Origin: QHXQ01 sp963788965
GTDB taxonomy: Bacteria; Acidobacteriota; Blastocatellia; Pyrinomonadales; Pyrinomonadaceae
Direction of reading: 5' to 3'
DNA: 64,000 nt
NCBI GenBank assembly: GCA_963788965.1
Contig: CAWBIK010000004.1
Span: forward strand, 62,001-126,000
The notes below the pieces were generated by a model. It was not told the origin of the DNA. It ran no database searches and worked only from the letters and a program-made list of their open reading frames with translations. The translations under genes were made by a program, and so were the position numbers. How positions within the stretch are numbered: position 1 is the first letter of the stretch; the number at the start of each line of letters is the position of its first letter. Below, piece by piece: positions 36,750-44,277 of this stretch.

Positions 36750-36837
36750 AGTAGTCAGTAGTCAGTAGTCAGTAGTCAGTAGTCAGTAGTCAGAGCACTT
36801 ATCATGCTGACTACTGACTACTGGCTACTGACTACTT
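36750..36837. repeat. Word-built intergenic hairpin (tandem GTAGTCA)
   Basis: At least five exact head-to-tail copies of the 7-mer TAGTCAG on the left (36750-36792), and tandem CTACTGA copies on the right (36807-36835), giving a long hairpin between BMC-P and the ACT gene. Confidence 0.8.
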
Positions 36838-37170
36838 TTAACGTCTTCCATTGTCGCGCGGTCTGAGTTCGTGCGCGGCGGCGCGCAGATCGTCGGAGGG
36901 CGTATCATGCACGTCCACGCGATCCACGATGGCAACGACCGCGGCTTCAATCGCCATGTCCTGATCGCCTATGGCGGTGCGCGCCGCCTTGCCATAAGCG
37001 CACATGACCGTCTCGCCGATGCCAGCGCCCATTCGATCCGCGACGACCACAATGCTGCGCGTCGGCTCTTTGTCCAACTCAATCGGATGCACCACGAGGA
37101 AGCGCACGCCTTCCAGATCAGGCGACTTCTTCGTAGCCCAGACCGTCCCGACGACTTTGGCTAAAAACAT
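36838..37170 (-). CDS. Microcompartment pentameric vertex protein (BMC-P, EutN/CcmL family)
   Basis: 110 residues. It matches the EutN/CcmL beta-barrel: MFLAKVVGTVWATKKSPDLEGVRFLVVHPI, then VVVADRMGAGIGETVMCAYGKAARTAIGD and AAVVAIVDRVDV. Five copies cap each vertex of the icosahedral shell. A GAGAGC site precedes the ATG. One BMC-P gene and two BMC-H genes are the minimum for a closed shell. Confidence 0.95.
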   Translation of the reverse strand: MFLAKVVGTVWATKKSPDLEGVRFLVVHPIELDKEPTRSIVVVADRMGAGIGETVMCAYGKAARTAIGDQDMAIEAAVVAIVDRVDVHDTPSDDLRAAAHELRPRDNGRR

Positions 37171-37182
37171 AGATAAGCTCTC

Positions 37183-37302
37183 GGCAATCAGTGGTCAGCG
37201 ATCAGCTAAACATCTTGCACTAGCGTCGAAGGGGGCAAGCACCAGCTAACGTTTAGGCAGACCCGAACAAGCTGAAAGCTGATCGCTAACTGCTGACAGC
37301 TA
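37183..37302. repeat. Word-built intergenic hairpin (GATCAGC type)
   Basis: Words AATCAGTGGTCAGCGATCAGCT on the left side pair in pieces with AGCTGATCGCTAACTGCTGA on the right, across a longer loop of about 60 nt. It separates the BMC-P gene from the aldehyde dehydrogenase gene and touches the dehydrogenase stop codon. Confidence 0.65.
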
Positions 37303-39120
37303 TACTTTCGCAAACACTTCGGCCGGGTCGCCGAGGTCGCGGGCCGAGGGGGTGATGATGGTACGCGCGCTGACGTAAATCTTCTCGCCCTTTTGGATGG
37401 CGCGCCGCACATCGTCCTCGGAGACAAACTCGACGGCCTTGCGGCCGTTCGTTGTCGGCGCAGCCTGCGCGCCGCCGTTCGTGCCCGACGGGGCGGCAGG
37501 TTTGGCGGCCGGCGCTGTTGCCGGAGATGGAGTTTGCGTGGAGCCACCGTTGCCACCCGTGGGCGCGGGCGTCGTGGACGGTTGCGCCGCTGCCGTTGGG
37601 CTGACGCCGCGCGTCGTTAGGAAACGATCAACTATGGCCGCTACGTCTGCGCGGCTGATGCGCGCGCCGGTTTGCGCCGCGACGGCCGGTGCGGGCGCAG
37701 GTGTCGGCAGAGACGTTTGCGGCGCGGTCGTCGCCGTCGTCGTTGTAGTCGAACGCGCGGGGCGTGCGCTCTGCACGGGTCGCGTCTCGAAGGCAACGCG
37801 CTTGATGTCCATCAAGTGCAGCGGCGAGATGTTGTCGGAGGTGACGTTGCCGCCCCACGAGCCGCAGCCGAGGGTCATCGATGGGGGTAGTGCTGTTGAG
37901 AAACCGATTGCGCCGTGCGTCGTCGGCGTGTTGACGACGACGCGCGAGGCGGGCATCTCCGCGCCGTAAGCTTTCGCCAGTTCGCGCGAGCGCGTGTGTA
38001 TGCCGGCGGTGTGGCCCATGCCGCCGTAGGACAGTATCTCGAAGCAGCGCGCCGCGCCGCGCGCCACGCCGTCTTCCACATAGAACGCGAGGATCGGCGA
38101 CAGCTTCTCCATCGAGAGCGGATAGTCGCGCCCGACGCCGCCGACTTCCGCGATCAGACAACGCGTGCCCGACGGAACACTGATGCCCGCCATCTGTGCG
38201 ATCACGTCAACCGACTTGCCGACGATCTGCGGGTTCAAACCGCGTTGCGGCGTGGTCACGACTTTGCCGAGTTTGTCCGCATCGGCCGCGCTCACAAAAT
38301 AAGCGCCCTGCGCGATGAACTCTTGCCGCGCCTGCTGTGCGATGGGCGCATCGGCGACGACCGCTTGTTCCGAAGCGCAGATCGTGCCGTTGTCAAAACA
38401 TTTGCCCGTCAGAATATTCTGCACCGCGAGCGGCACGTCGGCCGTGCGTTCGATAAAGACGGGCACGTTGCCGGGGCCGACGCCGAACGCAGGCTTGCCC
38501 GACGAATAGGCCGCGCGCACAAGGCCGATGCCGCCCGTCGCAAGAATGACGGCCGTGCGCTTGTGCTTCATCAAAACTTCCGTGCCTTCGATGGTCGCGT
38601 TCGTCATGCAGCCGATGGCGTCGGCGGGCAAGCCTTCTTTCACCGCGACCTCGCGCATCACACGCGCCGTCTCGTTAATACACTTCGCGGCCGACGGGTG
38701 CGGCGACAACACGATTGCGTTGCGCGACTTGATCGAGATCAGGATTTTGAAGATCGCGGTCGAGGTGGGATTGGTCGAAGGGATGATGCCGGCCACGACG
38801 CCGCGCGGGCTGGCGAGTTCGATCACATCTTTTGATTCGGAGATGACGCCGACGGTGCGCAACGAACGAAAAGCTTGCCACACGTCTTCGGCGGCGAAGC
38901 GATTCTTCTCGCGCTTGTCGGCGGCCACGCCGTAGCCTGTCTCTTCGACCGCCAGTTTGCCCAGCCGCTCGGCTTCGCGCAACGCCGCCTGCGACATCGC
39001 CTCGCAGATGCGATCAATCTGCGCCTGATCGAAGCGCGCCAACTGTCCTTCGGCCCGGTGTGCCGCCTCGACCAGATCGCGCGCCTGCTGCACCGACACG
39101 AGGTCTTTATCAACTGACAT
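37300..39120 (-). CDS. BMC-associated CoA-acylating aldehyde dehydrogenase with long C-terminal extension
   Basis: 606 residues from the ATG at 39120. The dehydrogenase core (1-450) resembles EutE/PduP: IIPSTNPTSTAIFK, GGIGLVRAAYSSGKPAFGVG, and catalytic Cys248 in DNGTICASEQ. These enzymes convert aldehydes to acyl-CoA with NAD+ in the BMC lumen. The last 155 residues are unusual: a Thr/Pro/Ala linker, an amphipathic helix (ISRADVAAIVDRFLTTRGV, about 488-506) like an encapsulation peptide, a second Pro/Ala/Gly linker, and a conserved-looking 45-residue end (EFVSEDDVRRAIQKGEKIYV, then SARTIITPSARD, 564-594). It lies between BMC-H and BMC-P genes. Confidence 0.93.
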   Translation of the reverse strand: MSVDKDLVSVQQARDLVEAAHRAEGQLARFDQAQIDRICEAMSQAALREAERLGKLAVEETGYGVAADKREKNRFAAEDVWQAFRSLRTVGVISESKDVIELASPRGVVAGIIPSTNPTSTAIFKILISIKSRNAIVLSPHPSAAKCINETARVMREVAVKEGLPADAIGCMTNATIEGTEVLMKHKRTAVILATGGIGLVRAAYSSGKPAFGVGPGNVPVFIERTADVPLAVQNILTGKCFDNGTICASEQAVVADAPIAQQARQEFIAQGAYFVSAADADKLGKVVTTPQRGLNPQIVGKSVDVIAQMAGISVPSGTRCLIAEVGGVGRDYPLSMEKLSPILAFYVEDGVARGAARCFEILSYGGMGHTAGIHTRSRELAKAYGAEMPASRVVVNTPTTHGAIGFSTALPPSMTLGCGSWGGNVTSDNISPLHLMDIKRVAFETRPVQSARPARSTTTTTATTAPQTSLPTPAPAPAVAAQTGARISRADVAAIVDRFLTTRGVSPTAAAQPSTTPAPTGGNGGSTQTPSPATAPAAKPAAPSGTNGGAQAAPTTNGRKAVEFVSEDDVRRAIQKGEKIYVSARTIITPSARDLGDPAEVFAKV

Positions 39121-39137
39121 AACACACCCCCACAAAG

Positions 39138-39205
39138 CCAGTCAGCGATCAGCAAGTTCAGCCATCAGCTAAAGACCAAAAGCTGACCGCCGATGGCTGA
39201 CAGCT
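39138..39205. repeat. Word-built intergenic hairpin (GATCAGC type)
   Basis: Words CAGTCAGCGATCAGC and GCCATCAGCT pair with AGCTGACCGCCGATGGCTGA. It lies between the first BMC-H gene and the dehydrogenase gene; same word family as at 3777-3845 and 37183-37302. Confidence 0.7.
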
Positions 39206-39611
39206 ATTTGCTTCTTTCCTTATTGTTCTCGCGCGCGCCAGCGGGGAGGGCGCGGCCTTGATCGCCTTCGGGGAGTTCGCCGCGTGCTGCGCCGCCGCCT
39301 TGTAGGGCCCGCTCGTCGGGGCTGTAGCCGGTGCGGCCGTTGTGGGGCAGTACGCGCTCGACCTCTGTGTGCGGGCGCGGGATGACATGCACGCTGATCA
39401 ACTCGCCGACGCGGCGGGCGGCGGCTGCGCCTGCGTCCGTCGCGGCCTTGACCGCGCCCACGTCGCCGCGCACGAAGATCGTCACGTAGCCCGCGCCGAT
39501 ATACTCCTTGCCGATGAGTTGAACGTTCGCGGCCTTGACCATCGCGTCGGCGGCCTCGACCGCCCCGACGAACCCTTTGGTTTCGACCATGCCGAGTGCT
39601 TCGAGAGGCAT
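39204..39611 (-). CDS. Microcompartment hexameric shell protein (BMC-H), first copy
   Basis: 135 residues from the ATG at 39611 (GAGGA upstream); the frame is open further but the BMC domain starts here. It reads MPLEALGMVETKGFVGAVEAADAMVKAANVQLIG, then GAGYVTIFVRGDVGAVKAATDAGA and SVHVIPRPHTEVE. A 45-residue polar, Gly-rich tail follows the domain. It is the first gene of the BMC operon. Upstream on the minus strand TACAAT (39633-39638) could be a -10 element; no good -35 is seen. It resembles EutM/PduA-type major shell proteins. Confidence 0.95.
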   Translation of the reverse strand: MPLEALGMVETKGFVGAVEAADAMVKAANVQLIGKEYIGAGYVTIFVRGDVGAVKAATDAGAAAARRVGELISVHVIPRPHTEVERVLPHNGRTGYSPDERALQGGGAARGELPEGDQGRALPAGARENNKERSK

Positions 39612-39738
39612 AAACGGTGTCCTCGCTTTTCGATTGTAGAATGGAAAACGGTTATTGTTCGTTTCGCCGGAACGCTTCAACGTAGCACCGCCCGCGCGAA
39701 GAATCAAGCCGCGCGCATCTTTCTGACCGGCCTAAAGT

Positions 39739-39768
39739 TTGACAGTCTCGCCGACGCCACGTTATAGT
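39739..39768 (+). promoter_or_regulatory. Sigma-70-type promoter of the RodZ-like gene
   Basis: TTGACA at 39739-39744, an 18-bp spacer, TATAGT at 39763-39768. The transcript would carry a leader of about 45 nt to the small frame at 39818 and 90 nt to the RodZ-like start. Confidence 0.65.
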
Positions 39769-39817
39769 CGCGCAAAGTCCCGGCCGGGCTAGATGCAGGA
39801 CTGTAGAAGGGGTTTCG

Positions 39818-39868
39818 ATGCAAGTCCGACGGGCAGCCATAAGTCAACTAAGCCAGCGCGAGCCGTGA
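39818..39868 (+). CDS. Possible leader peptide overlapping the rodZ-like start
   Basis: A 16-codon frame (MQVRRAAISQLSQREP) with a good AAGGGG site upstream. Its TGA overlaps the GTG of the following gene (GTGA), the usual geometry of translational coupling. Equally, it could be the true N terminus of the RodZ-like protein if one base is wrong here, which is plausible given the other frame breaks in this window. Confidence 0.35.
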   Translation: MQVRRAAISQLSQREP

Positions 39869-40707
39869 ACGCCAAAACCTCTGACCCAACGCCCGACGAG
39901 CGCGCGCAGCAGGGCACAGAGTCGCTGGGCGCGCAGATGCGGCGTGCGCGCACGGCGAAGAACCTCTCCCTGCGCGATATCTCCGATCAAACCCGCATCT
40001 CGCGGCGCTACCTCGAAGCCATCGAAGCCGACGATTACAAGAATCTGCCCGGCGGCATCTTCAATCGCAGCTTCGTCAAAGCCTTTGCCAAAGTGGTTGG
40101 CTTAGACGAGACGCAGGCTATCAAAGCCTACGAGCGGACGGCGCGCGCGCAAGGCGAGCCGGACGAAGTGCCGACCTCGCGCCAGACCTCGCACATCTAC
40201 ATGGACGGCGGCGACACAGGCCGCTCGCCCCTTGTCACCATCGGCTTAAGCATCGTTATCCTCGCCGTCATCTCGCTCGGCGCATACGCCCTGATCCACT
40301 GGAATCAACGCCGCAACCAGAACCGCGAACAACCGCAGCCGACCGCGACGACGAATCAGCCCGCCGCCAATGTCAACCAGCAAACGGCCGCGCCGGTTGT
40401 CCAACCCACATCCGCGCTCGCCGCCGCGCAAGGCTTGAACGTGCAGGTCAAGGCGCGCGGTGAAGAGGTTTGGCTCAGCACGCGCGTGGACGATGCGCCG
40501 CAGTCGAACGGGCTGCTCAGGGCCGATCAGGTCAAAGACCTGTCGGCGCAAGACCATGTGACGTTGCGCTTCTCAAAGAGCAAGGCCAACGTCCTCGAAG
40601 TGACGATCAACGGCCGCGCGGCCAACGTGCCGACCGAAGCCAAGGCCGGCATCGTCGAGATGGCGTTCACAAAGGACGATTACGCACGCCTGTTGCAACA
40701 GCCTTAA
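39865..40707 (+). CDS. RodZ-like helix-turn-helix membrane protein
   Basis: 280 residues from the GTG at 39865. N-terminal HTH (LGAQMRRARTAKNLSLRDISDQTRISRRYLEAIEADDYKNLPGGIFNRSFVKAFAKVVGLD), one membrane helix (VTIGLSIVILAVISLGAYALI, about residues 125-145), a Gln/Pro/Asn linker and a C-terminal DUF4115-type domain (LNVQVKARGEEVWLSTRVDD...VTLRFSKSKANVLEVTINGRAAN). RodZ links MreB to the cell-wall machinery. A longer frame to 39793 exists but has no good start. Confidence 0.85.
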   Translation: MNAKTSDPTPDERAQQGTESLGAQMRRARTAKNLSLRDISDQTRISRRYLEAIEADDYKNLPGGIFNRSFVKAFAKVVGLDETQAIKAYERTARAQGEPDEVPTSRQTSHIYMDGGDTGRSPLVTIGLSIVILAVISLGAYALIHWNQRRNQNREQPQPTATTNQPAANVNQQTAAPVVQPTSALAAAQGLNVQVKARGEEVWLSTRVDDAPQSNGLLRADQVKDLSAQDHVTLRFSKSKANVLEVTINGRAANVPTEAKAGIVEMAFTKDDYARLLQQP

Positions 40708-40872
40708 CTGCCCCAGCGCCCACGCGCCATGCGTGCGTGGCCCGTCTGCTTGCGCCCGCCCGCCTGCTTTGTTACGCTCGCCTTTAGACGACCTCGTTCA
40801 TCCGTTCAGTCAACACGCGCATTGCCTGCGCTCCGTTCGAGTTTTTGGAAGGGAGGCTCGCTTAAGTTCATC

Positions 40873-42339
40873 ATGCTAACTGACGATCTCATCGAAGGCT
40901 TAACGTTCGACGACGTGCTGCTTGTGCCCGCTCGCAGCGACGTGCTGCCCAGCGAGACAGACACCGCCACGCAGTTCACGCGCGGCATCACCTTGCGCAT
41001 CCCGCTCTGTTCCTCCGCGATGGACACGGTGACAGAGGCCGCGCTCGCCATCGCCATCGCGCAACAGGGTGGCATCGGCGTGATTCATAAAAACATGCCG
41101 GTCGCACGGCAGGCGGAAGAAGTTGATAAGGTCAAGCGATCTGAATCGGGCATGATCGTCGATCCGGTGACGATTCGCCCCGACCGCCCGGTCAGCGAGG
41201 CGCTCGCCGTGATGGAGCGGTTCAAGATCAGCGGCGTGCCCGTCGTGGACGAAGGCGGGCATCTGGTCGGCATCATCACCAACCGCGACCTGCGCTTCGA
41301 GACGCGCTTCGAGATTCCGATCTCGGAAGTGATGACGAAGCAACCGCTCGTCACCGTGCCCGTCGGCACGACGCTCGAACAGGCCAAGGCCGTGCTGCAA
41401 AAGCACCGGATCGAAAAACTGCTGGTCATCGACGGCGACAAACATCTCAAAGGCCTCATCACGGTCAAAGACATTCAGAAGGCGATCAAGTATCCGCACG
41501 CGGCGAAAGACGATCTCGGCCGGTTGCGCGTCGCCGCGGCCGTCGGCGCGACCGGCGACTTCCGCGAACGCGCCGCCGAACTCGTTAACGTGCGCGTCGA
41601 TTGCCTCGTCGTGGACACCGCGCACGGTCACTCGTCGCGCGTCATCGAAGCTGTGCGCGAACTCAAACGCAGTCATCCCGATACGCAACTCATCGCGGGC
41701 AACGTCGCCACCGCCGAAGGCACGCGCGAACTGATCGAGGCGGGCGTCGATGCGGTTAAGGTCGGCATCGGGCCGGGATCGATCTGTACCACGCGCGTCG
41801 TGACGGGCGCGGGCGTGCCGCAGATCACGGCGATTCAAAATTGCGTGGCGGCGGCGCGCGGGTCGGGCGTGCCGATCATTGCCGACGGCGGCGTGAAGTT
41901 TTCCGGCGACGTGGCGAAGGCGATTGCGGCGGGCGCGGACGTGGTTATGATCGGCTCGCTGTTCGCGGGCGTCGAAGAGTCGCCGGGCGAGTTGATCTTG
42001 TTTCAAGGTCGTTCGTTCAAAGCGTATCGCGGCATGGGCAGTATCGGCGCGATGCGCGAAGGCTCGCGCGACCGCTACGCGCAGGAGATGACCGAAGCCG
42101 AGTCGAAGCTTGTGCCCGAAGGCATCGAAGGGCGCGTGCCTTACAAGGGCACGCTCGCCGACATGGTGACACAACTCGTCGGCGGCTTGCGCGCCGGCAT
42201 GGGCTACACTGGCTGCCGCACGATCCGCGAGTTTCAAGAGCAGACACGCTTCGTCCGCATCAGCGCCGCCGGTCTACGCGAGTCGCACGTGCATGACGTG
42301 ATCATCACGAAGGAAGCACCGAACTATCGTTTGGAGTAG
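40873..42339 (+). CDS. guaB: Inosine-5'-monophosphate dehydrogenase
   Basis: 488 residues from the ATG at 40873, the usual length. N-terminal EGLTFDDVLLVPARSDVLP, two CBS domains (about 95-205), and the active-site loop GPGSICTTRVVTG with the catalytic Cys, followed by ADGGVKFSGDVAKAIAAGADVVMIGS and the flap segment. It oxidises IMP to XMP, the first committed step to GMP. GGGAGG lies about 15 nt before the ATG, further than normal. Confidence 0.97.
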   Translation: MLTDDLIEGLTFDDVLLVPARSDVLPSETDTATQFTRGITLRIPLCSSAMDTVTEAALAIAIAQQGGIGVIHKNMPVARQAEEVDKVKRSESGMIVDPVTIRPDRPVSEALAVMERFKISGVPVVDEGGHLVGIITNRDLRFETRFEIPISEVMTKQPLVTVPVGTTLEQAKAVLQKHRIEKLLVIDGDKHLKGLITVKDIQKAIKYPHAAKDDLGRLRVAAAVGATGDFRERAAELVNVRVDCLVVDTAHGHSSRVIEAVRELKRSHPDTQLIAGNVATAEGTRELIEAGVDAVKVGIGPGSICTTRVVTGAGVPQITAIQNCVAAARGSGVPIIADGGVKFSGDVAKAIAAGADVVMIGSLFAGVEESPGELILFQGRSFKAYRGMGSIGAMREGSRDRYAQEMTEAESKLVPEGIEGRVPYKGTLADMVTQLVGGLRAGMGYTGCRTIREFQEQTRFVRISAAGLRESHVHDVIITKEAPNYRLE

Positions 42340-42499
42340 CGCCGCCGGTGAAATGTTTTGGCGCGCGGCAGCACTATTAATTGAAACGGAAGCCGGATTG
42401 AAGTGCGCCGCGTTGGCAAGGCAGCCCATCCACTGCCTGCGCTCTTTAAGCCCCGGACTTGCAGCCGTCACAAACATTCGTGCTTAAGGAGACAACAGC

Positions 42500-43996
42500 T
42501 TGCCGAGCCTAATCAACGTGCCGGGTCTGGAAAAGACCAGCGAAGAGTTTCGCCAGAAGGTCATACAGATCGCGGCCAACATCCAAACCGATGCTAACTT
42601 CCTGCTGGCCATCATGAGCTTCGAGTCGGGCGCGACCTTCAGCCCGTCGGTGACGAACGGGGCCGGCAGCGGCGCGGTCGGACTCATCCAATTCATGCGC
42701 CCGACGGCGAAGGCGTTGGGCACTTCGACCGATGAATTGGTCAAGATGTCGGCGGTGCGCCAACTGGATTTCGTCGAACAATACTTCATGCCCTTCAAGG
42801 GTCGCTTGCGCACGATTGAAGACGCTTACATGGCCGTGCTGTTCCCGAAAGCCATCGGCAAGGGCAACGGCTTCGTGCTGTTCACGCGACCGAGCAAGGC
42901 GTACACGCAGAACCGTGGGCTGGACGGCGACGGCGACGGCCGCATCACGGTTGCCGAGGCGGCGAAGCGCGTCCGGCAGCGACTCGGTGCGCCGCCCGTA
43001 GGCTCGCCGACCAAAGACGATCTGCCGCACATGGATGTCGCCACGCCGGATGTGGCCGTGCTCTCGAAGGGCATGGAGAGTCCGGCGGTTGGGGCGCTGC
43101 AAGACGAACTGATCGACCTCGGCTACCTGACGCTCGAACAGAAGAAGACCGGCCCCAACATCTTCGGCAACAAAACCGAGACGGCCGTTAAAGCCTTGCA
43201 ACACGATCTAGAGTTGATGGAGACGGGCGCTTACGATGCGGCCACGCAGGCCGCCGTCAAGCAACTCAATACCGGCGTCAAGTTTGGCAGCGAGGGTGGT
43301 GTCGTGCTGCCGGTCCAGCAACGTCTGGTCGCCGCGAAGTTTCTTACGCAGGCGCAGCTTGACACCGGGCGCGGCATCTTCGGCAACAAGACGCAGACGG
43401 CGCTGCAATCATTCCAACTGGCCAACAACATCCAGCCGACCGGCATCGTTGACGACGCGAGCTATCGCGTGCTCTTTCGCACCGTGCCTAGCCTGCCGCC
43501 CGACAAGACCCACGGCTCGAACGACACCATCGACACGGTGCTGCCCGAAGGCCCGCCCGGCTCAGGCTACACGACCTATAACCGCGAAGCGGGCGGCGTC
43601 GATCAGTTCGGCACGCAGGGCACAATTCGCGCGCTGCAAGAACTGGCGCTCACGTGGGCGGCTACGCATCCGACCGTGTTGTTGCAGTATGGCGACATCA
43701 GCCGCAAGGGCGGCGGCCCGTTCTTCAACGCGAAGAACCCGAAGGTACTCGACCACGGGACGCACCGCGACGGGCGCGCCTGCGACATCCGGCCCATCTC
43801 CAAAGGCGGCGCGCTCATTGCCACCACCTTCAACGATGCGACCTACGATCAAGCGTTGACGTTGGAACTCGCCAAGCTCATCCGCCTGAAGTTCCCAAAA
43901 GCGGCGGTCCTCTTTAACGACCCCAAGTTGATCAAAGCGGGGCTGACCAAACAGCACCCGAACCACGACAACCACCTGCACGTCCTCTTCAAATAA
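42500..43996 (+). CDS. Multidomain peptidoglycan hydrolase (transglycosylase-like, two PG-binding domains, M74/M15-like endopeptidase)
   Basis: 498 residues from a TTG start with AAGGAG upstream. Residues 1-140 resemble lytic transglycosylases (FLLAIMSFESGATFSPSVTNG, possible catalytic Glu42; AVGLIQFMRPTAKALG). An EF-hand-like DGDGDG lies at 142-147. Two PG_binding_1 domains follow (about 187-255 and 265-327, each with IFGNKTxTAxxxxQ). The C terminus has the zinc-binding layout of MepA/M15-type endopeptidases: HGTHRDGRACDI (419-430) and HPNHDNHLHV. No signal peptide is visible, as with phage endolysins and toxins exported by other routes. Confidence 0.8.
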   Translation: MPSLINVPGLEKTSEEFRQKVIQIAANIQTDANFLLAIMSFESGATFSPSVTNGAGSGAVGLIQFMRPTAKALGTSTDELVKMSAVRQLDFVEQYFMPFKGRLRTIEDAYMAVLFPKAIGKGNGFVLFTRPSKAYTQNRGLDGDGDGRITVAEAAKRVRQRLGAPPVGSPTKDDLPHMDVATPDVAVLSKGMESPAVGALQDELIDLGYLTLEQKKTGPNIFGNKTETAVKALQHDLELMETGAYDAATQAAVKQLNTGVKFGSEGGVVLPVQQRLVAAKFLTQAQLDTGRGIFGNKTQTALQSFQLANNIQPTGIVDDASYRVLFRTVPSLPPDKTHGSNDTIDTVLPEGPPGSGYTTYNREAGGVDQFGTQGTIRALQELALTWAATHPTVLLQYGDISRKGGGPFFNAKNPKVLDHGTHRDGRACDIRPISKGGALIATTFNDATYDQALTLELAKLIRLKFPKAAVLFNDPKLIKAGLTKQHPNHDNHLHVLFK

Positions 43997-44010
43997 GCGA
44001 CGCGCCATAG

Positions 44011-44060
44011 ACAAAACTATCGGGGCAGGGCCTTGCAAGGCCCTGCCCCGATAGTTTTGT
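44011..44060. terminator. Perfect 50-bp palindrome, terminator
   Basis: Arms 44011-44035 and 44036-44060 are exact 25-bp reverse complements with no extra loop bases; A-run on one side and T-run on the other. It follows the peptidoglycan hydrolase stop by 14 bp. Confidence 0.8.
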
Positions 44061-44277
44061 CCTCAAGTGCAACTTGCTTTAGTGGTGCGAGGTCGCGGCG
44101 CTGCCTTCACCTATCGAGCGTCAACAACGCAAGCCTGTGCCGACAAGTGACGGCTGAAAGATGCGGCGCAAACGTCGATGCCCGGTCGCGCTCTTGAAGT
44201 TTGGCGCTTGTGCTATGTTTGCTCAGGGCGCAGGCGGCACTCAACTTGCTGCCCGGTTACAGGTTGGCCAGAGACGT

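Noticed and set aside
36750..36837. Tandem TAGTCAG copies as CRISPR or integron repeats
   Set aside because: A 7-bp tandem with a complementary right arm forms a hairpin; no spacers are present.
40900..42237. 445-codon frame antisense to guaB
   Set aside because: Arg/Asp/His-rich translation typical of the shadow of a GC-rich gene; the sense strand encodes complete IMP dehydrogenase.
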